A DNA stretch of 64,000 nucleotides, from NCBI GenBank assembly GCA_965261255.1, contig CBDHCQ010000004.1:2728001-2792000 (forward strand), given 5' to 3'. A program made the translations under genes and the position numbers. The notes under the pieces were generated by a model. It searched no databases, was not told the DNA's origin, and was given only the letters and a program-made list of their open reading frames with translations. Positions 34,488 to 43,649 of this stretch are shown here, in pieces. The stretch comes from Bin80 sp965261255. GTDB lineage: Bacteria > Bacteroidota > Rhodothermia > Rhodothermales > Bin80. Every line of letters starts with the position of its first letter. The stretch's first letter is position 1.

Positions 34488-36370
34488 GCAGCGATGCCAA
34501 CGCCTCGCTAATTGCCTTTCTTTGCTATACCGCCATTGTTCTTGGTCTGGCAGTGCTCTCGAACTATGCCTTCAAGAAACGGGCGTTCATTAGCGAATAT
34601 TTTCTGGGGAGCCGGGGACTGGGCGTCATCGCGCTCGCACTGACTTTTGGAGCAACCAGTGCATCTGCGGGTTCTTTTGCGGGATTTCCGTCACTCATCT
34701 ACGCTCATGGCTGGTCGCTGGCACTCTGGATAGCCAGCTACATGATCTTCCCCCTCTGCGGCATGGGCTTGCTTGGCAAACGTCTGAGCATTGTCTCCCG
34801 TCGAACGGGAGCAATCACGATACCGGACATCCTCCGCGCGCGTTTTGAAAGTCGCGCGCTGGCGCTCATGAGTACGGTTCTGCTTGCCGTTCTGCTCTGT
34901 GTATTCCTTGTGCCTCAGTTTACGCTTGCAGCACTGATTATGCAGCAATTACTGGGGGAGTCCCCCCTCTACCAGGAAGCAGCCCTCTGGCTTCAAAATG
35001 ATCTGCCGAATTTAATACCCACCGGCACAGGCCCTGAGTATGTACTCGGCCTGCTCCTGTTTGCCGTCCTGGTTGTGGCTTACACCACTTTTGGAGGATT
35101 CAGAGCTGTCGTCTGGACCGATGTTCTACAGGGCTTTGTAATGCTCCTTGGTGTGCTCCTAATGCTGGTTTTTACGCTGGTACAGGTTGGCGGTCTCCGC
35201 AACGCCTCCCTGGAAATGAGCTCTATGCAACCCCCTCGCCTGGGAACAGCATCTTTCGTAGCTGACTCACCGGCGCCACCGGAAGGCATCAGGATTGATA
35301 CGGACACCTGGTTTATGAACGAAGGACGATTATTCCGCACGAACGAAGCAGTGCTCATTCCCGCGGGCGATACCGAGTCTGCATCCATAAAAATTACACA
35401 GATCGTCACACCGCAGGAAATTGGGCGCATTACGCAGTCTGAACTTCCCCTCCTGCCCGCGGAACCTCGCGTCGGTCAACTGACCCCCTACGCCCGGGGA
35501 GACAATAAAGCAGGAACCTATATGCGTCCACCTGGCCCCAGCCCCTCGGATCCTAACGGCTTCCTGCCACTCGGAGTGGCCGTTTCTTTCTTTGCTTTTT
35601 GGGCACTTGCCGGTACGGGGCAGCCCGGCAACATGATACGCCTTATGGCCTTTACCGGTACGCGGACACTGCGTCGTGCCGTCGCTTCGCTTGCAGTGTA
35701 TTTCTCGCTGATCTACTTTCCGCTGATCATCATCTTTTGCTGCGCTCGCCTGCTTGCGCCCGGACTGGACCATACCCCCGACAGGATTATGCCCGTAATG
35801 GCCTATCTGCTCTCGGATGGAGCCGGGATTCCATGGATGGCCGGGATCCTCATTGCTGCCCCGTTTGCCGCCGCGATGAGTACAGTAGACAGTTTCATGC
35901 TGATGATCACGTCCAGTATAGTCCGTGACGTTTACCAGCAATCCATCCGCCCCGAGGCTACCGAACGTCTACTGAAGCGTCTCAGTTATGGCACAACGAT
36001 GCTTGTTGGACTACTGGCTACAATTGGAGCACTTTATCCACCGCAATTTCTACAGTACGTAATCGTATTTACCGGAGGGGGGCTTGCGGTTGCGTTCCTG
36101 ACACCTGTAGCGCTCGGGCTGTACTGGCCCCGCTTCAATAAGTCAGGCGCCCTCATGTCAATGGTTGTTGGGATAGCAGTTTATGTGCTCCTGTACCTCA
36201 TCGGATTCGTAACCATTGGCAATGCCAGCCCTGTTCGCCCTCTTGAACTTGATCCATTTATCTGGGGATTTCTTGCCTCTCTCCTGGCTGCCTGGTTCGG
36301 GACGCGTTTTGGACCTTCAAACTCAGAACGCGCCTTGGAAGCATTTTTCGGACAAAACAACACAACATAG
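34484..36370 (+). CDS. Sodium:solute symporter with a large hydrophilic insertion
   Basis: 628 residues, about 13 membrane helices, PanF-like opening (FLGSRGLGVIALALTFGATSASAGSFAGFPSL). A hydrophilic stretch of roughly 110 residues (about 240-350, from MSSMQPPRLG to PSPSDPNG) sits between two helices; the usual family length near 500 lacks it. Sodium-site region near FAAAMSTVDSFMLMITSSIVRDVY. Preceded by its DUF997 partner. Probably imports the peptide, amino acid or organic acid handled by neighbouring hydrolases. Confidence 0.9.
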   Translation: MSSDANASLIAFLCYTAIVLGLAVLSNYAFKKRAFISEYFLGSRGLGVIALALTFGATSASAGSFAGFPSLIYAHGWSLALWIASYMIFPLCGMGLLGKRLSIVSRRTGAITIPDILRARFESRALALMSTVLLAVLLCVFLVPQFTLAALIMQQLLGESPLYQEAALWLQNDLPNLIPTGTGPEYVLGLLLFAVLVVAYTTFGGFRAVVWTDVLQGFVMLLGVLLMLVFTLVQVGGLRNASLEMSSMQPPRLGTASFVADSPAPPEGIRIDTDTWFMNEGRLFRTNEAVLIPAGDTESASIKITQIVTPQEIGRITQSELPLLPAEPRVGQLTPYARGDNKAGTYMRPPGPSPSDPNGFLPLGVAVSFFAFWALAGTGQPGNMIRLMAFTGTRTLRRAVASLAVYFSLIYFPLIIIFCCARLLAPGLDHTPDRIMPVMAYLLSDGAGIPWMAGILIAAPFAAAMSTVDSFMLMITSSIVRDVYQQSIRPEATERLLKRLSYGTTMLVGLLATIGALYPPQFLQYVIVFTGGGLAVAFLTPVALGLYWPRFNKSGALMSMVVGIAVYVLLYLIGFVTIGNASPVRPLELDPFIWGFLASLLAAWFGTRFGPSNSERALEAFFGQNNTT

Positions 36371-36424
36371 ATTGTGATTAATCCTGCGCCGTCTGCCTAT
36401 CGTGTCAGGTAAGCTGGCCTGAGA

Positions 36425-37849
36425 CTATTTTCGATAGTCCAAGGGTGGATCTCGATCACCAAGTAGCGGCTGATATTCAAAATCCGGACCTCTTCGCTCT
36501 TCAAACTCCCTTCGTGCTGTTTGTAACAGTCCTTCATCCAGCAGCAGATCTAGCGTAGTCAGGGCCAAGGTTTTTGCAGCGAGAGTAAGTCCTTTCTTCC
36601 CGATACTCATCCCTCCTGCGGCCACAGCCTGCCAACTGTGTGCTGCTGTTCCGGGGACCCAGGTGGCCGTTGTAAAGCCCGCAGTTGGTGCCATATAGCT
36701 CACATCTCCAACGTCCGTGGATCCTTTGGTGATCTTGGGCAGGAACGGCTGAACCGTGGATTCTGACCCCAAAGGAATGGACGTCGCATCCAGCGTTTTT
36801 CGAATCTCTTCGGCAAAACGCTGTTCCTCTGCATCATACTTGACGCCCCCCAGAGACTCCATATTGGACAGAATAGCCTGAGACAAGGAATTATTGGGCA
36901 ATACGCTGTGAAGGCCGTGAATGATTTCGAAGTCCATGGTCGTGCCGGTTCCCAAGGCGGCCCCTTCGGCTGCTTTGATAACACGCGGAAAAATCTCCTC
37001 CAGTGTCTGAGCAAGGGGATGCCGGACGTAATAGTAGACCTCCGCATAGTCCGGGACAACATTTGGTGCCAATCCCCCGCGCGTGATGACATAGTGGATA
37101 CGCGTTTCCTGGGGTACGTGCTCACGAAGCATATTGACCATCATATTCATGGCCTCCACTCCGTCCAGAGCGCTCCGGCCCCGTTCGGGAGCGCCAGCAG
37201 CATGAGTAGAGTGTCCATAAAACCGGAATTTTGCTGAACGATTTGCCAGTGTCGTTGCCGGGCTTGCATCGTTCCTGTCAGCCGGATGCCAGTGGAGCAC
37301 GGCGTCCGCATCATTGAATAACCCCTCACGAACCATATACACTTTACCGGCCCCTCCTTCTTCGGCGGGTGTACCATAGAGTCTGACCGTACCGCTCTGA
37401 CCGCTCGCGACCAACCAGTCCTTCACAGCTACAGCAGCCGCTACCGAGGCTGCACCGAATAAATGATGACCACACGCATGTCCCGCCCCATCTTTTGTGC
37501 GGGCCTCCCGAACTGGAATTGCTTTCTGTGATAGGCCCGGTAAGGCATCAAACTCAGCAAGTATGCCAATCACCGGGGCTCCATTTCCGTACTCAGCTAC
37601 AAAAGCCGTGGGGATACCTACTACCCCAGACTCAATAGCGAACCCCTCCTGTGCAAGTACATCTTTCAGAAGTGCACTGCTCTTCTCTTCCTGGTATCCT
37701 AATTCGGCCCATTCCCAAATTTTATGTGCTACTTGAAAGTACTCGTCTGCCCGGGCATCCAGTGAGCTGATAATCTCAGCCCTCTGCGCGATGAGCGTTT
37801 GGGGTAAGAGGATAAGAACGAACGCGAGTAATACAAATCTAGTTTTCAT
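36425..37849 (-). CDS. M20 family amidohydrolase (AbgB-like), exported
   Basis: 474 residues with a signal peptide (MKTRFVLLAFVLILLPQTLIAQ). Zinc-binding motifs of the M20D/AbgB group: GILAEFDALPG, then DGAGHACGHHLFGAAS and GTPAEEGGAGK, and a lid domain with HAAGAPERGRSALDGVEAMN. AbgB cleaves p-aminobenzoyl-glutamate; related enzymes hydrolyse N-acyl amino acids. Convergent with the symporter gene. Upstream gene overlaps it by 4 bp. Unusual for the family in being secreted. Confidence 0.88.
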   Translation of the reverse strand: MKTRFVLLAFVLILLPQTLIAQRAEIISSLDARADEYFQVAHKIWEWAELGYQEEKSSALLKDVLAQEGFAIESGVVGIPTAFVAEYGNGAPVIGILAEFDALPGLSQKAIPVREARTKDGAGHACGHHLFGAASVAAAVAVKDWLVASGQSGTVRLYGTPAEEGGAGKVYMVREGLFNDADAVLHWHPADRNDASPATTLANRSAKFRFYGHSTHAAGAPERGRSALDGVEAMNMMVNMLREHVPQETRIHYVITRGGLAPNVVPDYAEVYYYVRHPLAQTLEEIFPRVIKAAEGAALGTGTTMDFEIIHGLHSVLPNNSLSQAILSNMESLGGVKYDAEEQRFAEEIRKTLDATSIPLGSESTVQPFLPKITKGSTDVGDVSYMAPTAGFTTATWVPGTAAHSWQAVAAGGMSIGKKGLTLAAKTLALTTLDLLLDEGLLQTARREFEERRGPDFEYQPLLGDRDPPLDYRK

Positions 37850-38688
37850 GTAACTGTCTGCCTAATGTGATTCTCATGAACTTCGGCCCATCCGGCCGCA
37901 TACATTTGTGCGGCCCATGCAAGGTAGCCGGGATATGACCTCCGGGCATCCTCTACGGCGCGTAAATCCAGTGTTGTAACAGCAATACGATCTGTCGTTT
38001 CCAAAACAACTTCGCCCATGGGGTTAACCACCAGTGACGGCCCCCCGATGTCCACCCCAAACTCCGGACGAGGGCGCCCGACTGAAACGACCCATACCGA
38101 ACAGGTCAAGGCCATCGCCTGGTATGCCAGCCGCCATCGTTCCCATGAAGAGGGGCTGGTCGCACGAGGTGCCAAAATTACCTGCACGCCTTGTGCAGCG
38201 AGAAGCTGTGCTGCGGTGGGGCGATTAGCATCCGAGCATATTTGAACGCCCAGCTTAACCCCCTTGAATTCGATTGTACGTGGGGGATCCATAGACGGCT
38301 GGTAGTGATCGCACTCCCAAAACCCTTCCTCATCCGGCAGGACATGTTTTGCAGACGACCCTGTTATGCAGCCATGTGTATCCGAAAGTAACGCCACATT
38401 GGTCCTACAACCGTTGCTGGCCGAGCGAATCACGCCCCCTAGCACTGCTATACCTGCTTTTTTTGCAGCAGCCCGTTGCATATTTTCACGCCAGCCTCCA
38501 GGCTCTTCCGCGTCTTCTGCGCTCGCAGCCTTCGTGGCCGGAGACCACAAATTGAATGGTAGCTCCGGCAGAACCGCCAATTCCGCTCCCTGATCACGTG
38601 CACGCTCGAGATCTGCAACCAGATCACGCTCGGAGCTGAAAATCTCACTTATTAATGCAACGTTGAGACCATGTGCTGCACTCTTCAT
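37846..38688 (-). CDS. Carbon-nitrogen hydrolase (nitrilase superfamily amidase)
   Basis: 280 residues. The Glu-Lys-Cys triad is Glu42 in VLPELPF, Lys114 in SAKHVLPDEEG and Cys151 in VQICSDANRP. Cytoplasmic, no signal. Family knowledge: hydrolyses an amide such as an omega-amide or N-carbamoyl compound. Its stop overlaps the M20 start (ATGA), so the two enzymes are made together and may act on the same amide. Confidence 0.88.
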   Translation of the reverse strand: MKSAAHGLNVALISEIFSSERDLVADLERARDQGAELAVLPELPFNLWSPATKAASAEDAEEPGGWRENMQRAAAKKAGIAVLGGVIRSASNGCRTNVALLSDTHGCITGSSAKHVLPDEEGFWECDHYQPSMDPPRTIEFKGVKLGVQICSDANRPTAAQLLAAQGVQVILAPRATSPSSWERWRLAYQAMALTCSVWVVSVGRPRPEFGVDIGGPSLVVNPMGEVVLETTDRIAVTTLDLRAVEDARRSYPGYLAWAAQMYAAGWAEVHENHIRQTVT

Positions 38689-39103
38689 TATTCACTCCGT
38701 AAATGGTCCGTTTGGTTCAATAGAGGCCGACAATCGCCTTCTCCCTTGTACGCCTAATCAATTGATAAGGGCCAAGCCTGTCGTCCAGCGGCTCATGAGT
38801 CCTTTCTTGTCCAACAACAGCTCCAATATGATAGCATTTGTACTGAAGCGTTGGAGGACCGCGTGAAACCATTGCGTCAGACGGCCTCCAAAGCTGCTGC
38901 TATGATATAAGGAAAAACCGTGCACGGAACGACCTTCCTGTACCCTAGTGAATCCCGGCTTTCCTAGCAATCAGCATCTGTCCAAATAACTCTCGCTATT
39001 ACAGTTCTTCATCATTTCCACGACCAGACACCCCTGACAGTGCACCTTAACCGTCCCAATATCTCTGCTCTTTTCCAAAATACATCTGGTCAGATCCTGC
39101 TCG
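38689..39103. other. Intergenic region, nothing convincing
   Basis: 415 bp between the HmuY-like gene stop (39104) and the start of the amidase gene. Short frames only, without signal peptides, motifs or plausible starts. It probably holds the amidase/M20 promoter on the minus strand. Confidence 0.4.
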
Positions 39104-39850
39104 TTAACTGCCGGTCGTAGTTCGAAGGTCGGGCGAACCGTCAGTCTGCAGAACGAACTCGAATGTGTAATAGCGTGATGGTGCATCCGCATCTGGGGGA
39201 TTGGGACTCCCCAGATAATAGCTCAGAATTCGGACAGCAGCATAGTTGTCCGTCGCAGTCTTCAGCACGATGGTGCGCCCCGGAATTGGGCTGATGAGAC
39301 CTGCCTCCGAGTTGTAATTATACCATCCATTGTCCGAACCAGCACAAATTGCCAGCGTGCTCCCAGGCACTGGCCCTGCCGGTGTCTGGATTTGTGGACA
39401 TGTAGAGTTTTCACCATCAGCGATATATCCATCGACCGGTGCTTCCACAACTTCATCAAATAGCTGTACAAGTATTTGTGCTCGCGCCTGACCAGGCCCG
39501 CTATCACCTCCATTAAAAATGATTGTTGTCCCCCTGAAGCCGATATCCCAAACCGTACTGCTGGAGTCCGCACGGCGTTGCGCAGCATCAAGAACCGATG
39601 AGGACAACACAATCTGATTTTCATCAAGATCGTACAGGGTAAAAAGGTTGTTTGAGATCGCCTGTCCTGTTGTCGAATCTCTGCCTGAGGCAGGGTCAGC
39701 AGGAATATCCTCAGCTATAAGCACCTCAAGCGGTACAATATCTGGTTCGCTACTGTCGCACGCCCCGATGACTACCAAAAACGCTACTATAATTAGCCCG
39801 GTGTACCGGGCAATGGCCGAACTCCCTTTCGTGGGTAAGTTTCGATTCAT
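39104..39850 (-). CDS. HmuY family heme-binding-like lipoprotein
   Basis: 248 residues. Signal with lipobox VVIGAC, Cys31. The mature part has the HmuY arrangement of an all-beta protein: FTLYDLDENQIVLSS, STVWDIGFRGTTIIFNGG, a central disulfide-like pair of Cys, and a C-terminal AAVRILSYYLG followed by RYYTFEFVLQTDG. Family knowledge: HmuY captures heme for a TonB receptor. It starts 4 bp after the receptor stop, so this is one operon. The heme axial ligands cannot be assigned by eye. Confidence 0.82.
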   Translation of the reverse strand: MNRNLPTKGSSAIARYTGLIIVAFLVVIGACDSSEPDIVPLEVLIAEDIPADPASGRDSTTGQAISNNLFTLYDLDENQIVLSSSVLDAAQRRADSSSTVWDIGFRGTTIIFNGGDSGPGQARAQILVQLFDEVVEAPVDGYIADGENSTCPQIQTPAGPVPGSTLAICAGSDNGWYNYNSEAGLISPIPGRTIVLKTATDNYAAVRILSYYLGSPNPPDADAPSRYYTFEFVLQTDGSPDLRTTTGS

Positions 39851-39854
39851 TAGT

Positions 39855-42020
39855 CTAGAATTCTAATTGGAGTGATACATAGCCTTGGCGCCCTGAAAGC
39901 GAGGGCACCAAAGTGGGATATGTGTGATCTAAAGCATTGTCCAGGCCTAACTGCACAATTGCTTCAAAAGTCCGAACAACTGAAACCGTTTTGGTTACTG
40001 CCGCACCAAATACGGCATAAGCTGGGACAAATTCGTCCGATCGATTGGCTAGGTTATTGCCATCAAGATCCCGATATCCATAGCGGCTGCGCCAGCGCCC
40101 CTGAACACTCGCAGTCAGGCCAATGGCCAGATTGATATAGGCAGCACGGACCGAGGTTGAATGCGGTGAACGCCCGAACATTCCTGTGTAATCACCAAGA
40201 CCTAGCCGATAATCTCGCCCATTTGGAAGACGCCCGAATACCGTGCCTTCTTTAAGCGCCGTGACAACATCGCGATCCCGGGCCTGAAGAAACTGATACC
40301 CCAAAATGATATCTACTGAGCTTCGCCTTTCCAACTGTGGATTGACCCTCGCTTCAAATTCAACTCCCCGAGTGTAGATCTGAGCGAGATTGAAATAACC
40401 ATATACGAATGATCCGTTCGTTTTCTGGGCAACAGGCTGCGTTTCAATGAGATCTCGAACGTTGTTGTGAAATACGTTGACCTGAACCGTGAGCCACTGA
40501 AATGGATCTACAGACCCACCCAGATTGAATGCAACAGAGCTTTCCGCCTTCAGGGGATCCAACCGAGAAAGATCAAAAAATCTTTGTTCAATCTGCCCTT
40601 CGGCTTCCAGCCGTCTAATTCCTGCGTTCATTGGCACGGAGCCAAAGACGGAATATCCCCCCGCCGGGTTTGTGAAAGCTAGATAAAGTTGGCGAAAGGC
40701 TGGAGCCTTGAAACCACTGCCAACACTTGCGCGCAAGCGTACTCTACTTGACGGGCGAACCAATACAGCAAATTTTGGGGTAAACCTGGCGGCATAATCG
40801 GAATGATTATCGAAACGAAGGCTTGTATTGAAATGAAGCTTACCAGAAGCCAGCCATTCATGCTGAGCGAAAAGATAGGCCTGTGTTGATTCCGGGCTTG
40901 GATCAGTTCCGGTTGACCCGTACCTGGTTCCCCCAATCCGTTCACCAATGACCCCACCTCCCAGGTTGGTTAGATGCCTAGCGTCCCATAGCATGTCCAA
41001 CTGCTGCTCCGCTTTGGTGTATATCTGATCGAATTTGTCTTCATAGTTGACAAACCCGTCTGTTTGGCGTCGATGATAGGTCTCGGTTTGGTAGCTGGTA
41101 CCGTAGAGCGTCGTATTGAGTCGGATTTTATCATTAAGCTGAATTTCAACTTCTGGATGAAGACTCCACTCAAATCTTCTGCCGTCTTCGTTATAGCGAT
41201 TCGCAATCAATTCACTGTTCTGCGTGGCAAATACACTCTCCTGGTTTTGGATAGTCCCACGAGCACCCAGTCTGACCAGGACACGATCAGATAAGACCAT
41301 ACGCCCCCTTAAATCCCCCGTCCAATCGGCAAAGGAGGGAGTCGTCGGACCATAAGTTTCCGGGGTTAAGTCGTAGCCATCCGAAGCGTACCGATTGATA
41401 ACAAGTCGCGCTCCCGCGTGCTCACGTCCACGTTCTATTTGAAATGCCATGTCCGAGGTGGAGTGGGAGCCAATACGAAAGCTCGCGGCCCCTTCCATGC
41501 CTTCCGTCGGCGGCGCAGTAATCAAATTCACAACCCCAGCCAGGGCTTCACTCCCATAGAGCGACGAGGATGGGCCACGCACGATTTCCAGATGACTCAG
41601 GCCTTTCACAGCAATTCGATCTACGTCAAGCGTGCCGGCAGTCCGGCCAATCACCGGCTCCCCATTAAGTAAAATGAGGGTATAATCCGATGCGAATCCC
41701 TGTACCTGAAGCCCCCTGCCGTGATCATCAAACAAGGCCATTCCCATCTGATAGGCCAATACATCACCTAGGCGTAAAGCACCTTCGCGCTCCATAACCT
41801 CTGCCATAATTACACTCGTGGGCACAGCTACATCTTCGAGAAATTTCTCGGATCGGGTGGCTGTAACAACCATGGGATCCATCCGGATTGTACGAATCGA
41901 ATCTGTACGACTGGAATCAGGCGGTGCATGCTGTGCAGTTGCCGTTATTGTGCAAAAGAGCAAGGCTGTACATGCCAACCAGACTTGTCTCACTGCTGGA
42001 CGCTTGTGCTGAGATCGCAT
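39855..42020 (-). CDS. TonB-dependent receptor, heme/iron type
   Basis: 721 residues from the ATG at 42020; a GTG directly before it (42023) is also in frame. Signal peptide ends near TATAQ. TonB-box-like segment MDPMVVTATR, plug domain with LQVQGFASDYTLILLNGEP and VRGPSSSLYGSEALAGVVNLIT, barrel ending QGYVSLQLEF. No carboxypeptidase-regulatory domain, unlike the other two receptors. Coupled to a HmuY-like gene, so heme or hemophore uptake is likely. A palindrome lies immediately upstream. Confidence 0.92.
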   Translation of the reverse strand: MRSQHKRPAVRQVWLACTALLFCTITATAQHAPPDSSRTDSIRTIRMDPMVVTATRSEKFLEDVAVPTSVIMAEVMEREGALRLGDVLAYQMGMALFDDHGRGLQVQGFASDYTLILLNGEPVIGRTAGTLDVDRIAVKGLSHLEIVRGPSSSLYGSEALAGVVNLITAPPTEGMEGAASFRIGSHSTSDMAFQIERGREHAGARLVINRYASDGYDLTPETYGPTTPSFADWTGDLRGRMVLSDRVLVRLGARGTIQNQESVFATQNSELIANRYNEDGRRFEWSLHPEVEIQLNDKIRLNTTLYGTSYQTETYHRRQTDGFVNYEDKFDQIYTKAEQQLDMLWDARHLTNLGGGVIGERIGGTRYGSTGTDPSPESTQAYLFAQHEWLASGKLHFNTSLRFDNHSDYAARFTPKFAVLVRPSSRVRLRASVGSGFKAPAFRQLYLAFTNPAGGYSVFGSVPMNAGIRRLEAEGQIEQRFFDLSRLDPLKAESSVAFNLGGSVDPFQWLTVQVNVFHNNVRDLIETQPVAQKTNGSFVYGYFNLAQIYTRGVEFEARVNPQLERRSSVDIILGYQFLQARDRDVVTALKEGTVFGRLPNGRDYRLGLGDYTGMFGRSPHSTSVRAAYINLAIGLTASVQGRWRSRYGYRDLDGNNLANRSDEFVPAYAVFGAAVTKTVSVVRTFEAIVQLGLDNALDHTYPTLVPSLSGRQGYVSLQLEF

Positions 42021-42023
42021 CAC

Positions 42024-42044
42024 TATTTAGATTTAGTCTAAATA
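42024..42044. promoter_or_regulatory. Perfect 8-5-8 palindrome, candidate metal-regulator operator
   Basis: TATTTAGA at 42024-42031, spacer TTTAG, TCTAAATA at 42037-42044, a perfect inverted repeat 3 bp upstream of the receptor ATG on the minus strand. Size and the TTTAGA/TCTAAA arms recall operators of the DtxR/MntR family of iron or manganese regulators. Position over the start suggests repression when metal is plentiful. Regulator identity is inference. Confidence 0.55.
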
Positions 42045-42491
42045 TACATAACGCTTAATAAAAAGATCCACTTCCTTCTTTAACCGAATTTTCGTGAACA
42101 GCACGGGGAATGTGCTTCTAGAGATATACCTGCCACGAGATCTGGAGGTGCTAACTGAAATCGGATCGATCAACCTTAGATATACGCAGCCTAACAACTA
42201 GGTCATCGCTAGTCCCTACCAGACAATTGCTTCTCCCGCATTTTACAGGAAGATCAACACGCATGAGTCCTATCTGATTCTTTCGCTGCATTCATTCCTC
42301 GCAACCATGCCATTATGGCAGACTTGTTCGTCTTGCCAACGACACTTGAGAATTTTCCTGTCTAATGCTCAGAATAATCCCGCATCTTCTGATCTATGAT
42401 GAAGCCGACAGGATATCCTCACCACGGCAATCAGGTTCATGTTGGCTGCTCTTGGACGCGTCTCTTGGTCATCCTGAGAACCAATAGTGGA
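42045..42491. other. Intergenic region, nothing convincing beyond promoter space
   Basis: 447 bp upstream of the heme receptor and downstream of the SDR gene. Every frame is interrupted at short distance. AT-rich close to the palindrome, consistent with the receptor promoter. Confidence 0.4.
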
Positions 42492-43271
42492 TCATACCAC
42501 CTCCTTGACGGGGTTCCGTCCGATAACGGGGTATTGTTCTAAATCCATAACCGTACCACTTATCGGACGGGAATGATCACTCAGCCAATAAACCGCAGCT
42601 GCAGCGATGGTTTCAGGGGGAATCAATCCTCCTGAGGGAGCTATATTGCGCGCTATCCGGCTCGGCCAGTCTTCCGGCAACCCGTCAGCCACCTTGATCT
42701 CGAATTCGTGGTCGGTCAGAACCCAGCCGGGATTGATCTGATTTACTCGTACCCCGTATTCCGCGTGCAGGCTATCGCCCAAGTTCCGCGTCATGGTCAT
42801 CAAAGCACCCTTGGACATACTATAAGCCAACAGCGGTAGTTCTCCACAGTATGCATTGACTGACCCGATATTGAGGACACTCCCCTTATTTTCAGTCAGG
42901 TACTTAAGTCCTGCCTGGATCAGTAGCATTGGAGCCCTGGCATTTACATTAAACACCCTTGCAAGAAGCTCCGGGGTGGTGGTTTCGATGTTGGATCTTG
43001 TTAAAAGTGCTGCATTGTTCACCATCCCGTGAAGCACGCCGAAACGATCTACGGCTGCTTTTACAATTCGTGGCGCAGACGCGGTATCTAAAAGATCATC
43101 AACATGTACACTGCTGCGCTGCCCCAATATTTCGTTCGTCTCACGCAAGCCCTCCTCATTACGATCCACCAACAGTACCTGCGCACCCTCCCGGACGCAA
43201 GCAAGCGCGATAGCTCGGCCTATACCACCTGCTGAGCCCGTGATAATTATAGTCTTATTTTTTAACTGCAC
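42492..43271 (-). CDS. Short-chain dehydrogenase/reductase (SDR)
   Basis: 259 residues. Classical SDR motifs: cofactor loop TGSAGGIG at residues 11-18, VNNAA near 84-88, and catalytic Ser137, Tyr150 and Lys154 in YSMSKGA. The NPGWVLTD segment follows. Acidic residue after the second strand (LLVDRNEE) favours NAD over NADP. Substrate unknown. Single gene with no clear partner. Confidence 0.88.
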   Translation of the reverse strand: MQLKNKTIIITGSAGGIGRAIALACVREGAQVLLVDRNEEGLRETNEILGQRSSVHVDDLLDTASAPRIVKAAVDRFGVLHGMVNNAALLTRSNIETTTPELLARVFNVNARAPMLLIQAGLKYLTENKGSVLNIGSVNAYCGELPLLAYSMSKGALMTMTRNLGDSLHAEYGVRVNQINPGWVLTDHEFEIKVADGLPEDWPSRIARNIAPSGGLIPPETIAAAAVYWLSDHSRPISGTVMDLEQYPVIGRNPVKEVV

Positions 43272-43649
43272 GTTTTCTTGGTTTTATTGTCTGAACTTTA
43301 ACGGTCCGAGGCTCGCACCGACTGTGATATTCATCGGAACTACCCCTGCGGCCCAATATAGGCCTCGCTGCGATCACTATTTTACGCGCCTGTCCGACAA
43401 AAACCCATAGACAACGGGGATATTCTCGAGTAACGTACCTCTTATCTTTGATTCTGTGATGGTTCCAATGGTTTGGATGGATGGCAATTGCATCCATGAC
43501 GCTGGAAATGGACATCGCTCCTGTCACTTCTTCAACCCCGACTGCATGTACCTTAGTCATTCGAGATACGGCAGCTAACTAGAGGTCATTGAGTTGCTTA
43601 TCGCAAGTTTCGTTGATTGATCTTTTTGCTCTGGAGCTTCGTACGGCCG
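43272..43649. other. Intergenic region with one doubtful minus-strand frame
   Basis: About 380 bp between divergent genes. An open frame of about 100 codons on the minus strand (43255-43560) overlaps the SDR start by 17 bp and is rich in basic residues. It has no signal, no motif and no family that I recognise. Likely non-coding, or a decayed remnant. Confidence 0.35.

Noticed and set aside
35330..35941. Minus-strand frame of 203 codons inside the second symporter
   Set aside because: Antisense shadow of a certain gene; no domain.
43255..43560. Minus-strand open frame of about 100 codons upstream of the SDR gene
   Set aside because: Overlaps the SDR start, is unusually basic, has no signal, motif or recognisable family; left as doubtful intergenic sequence.
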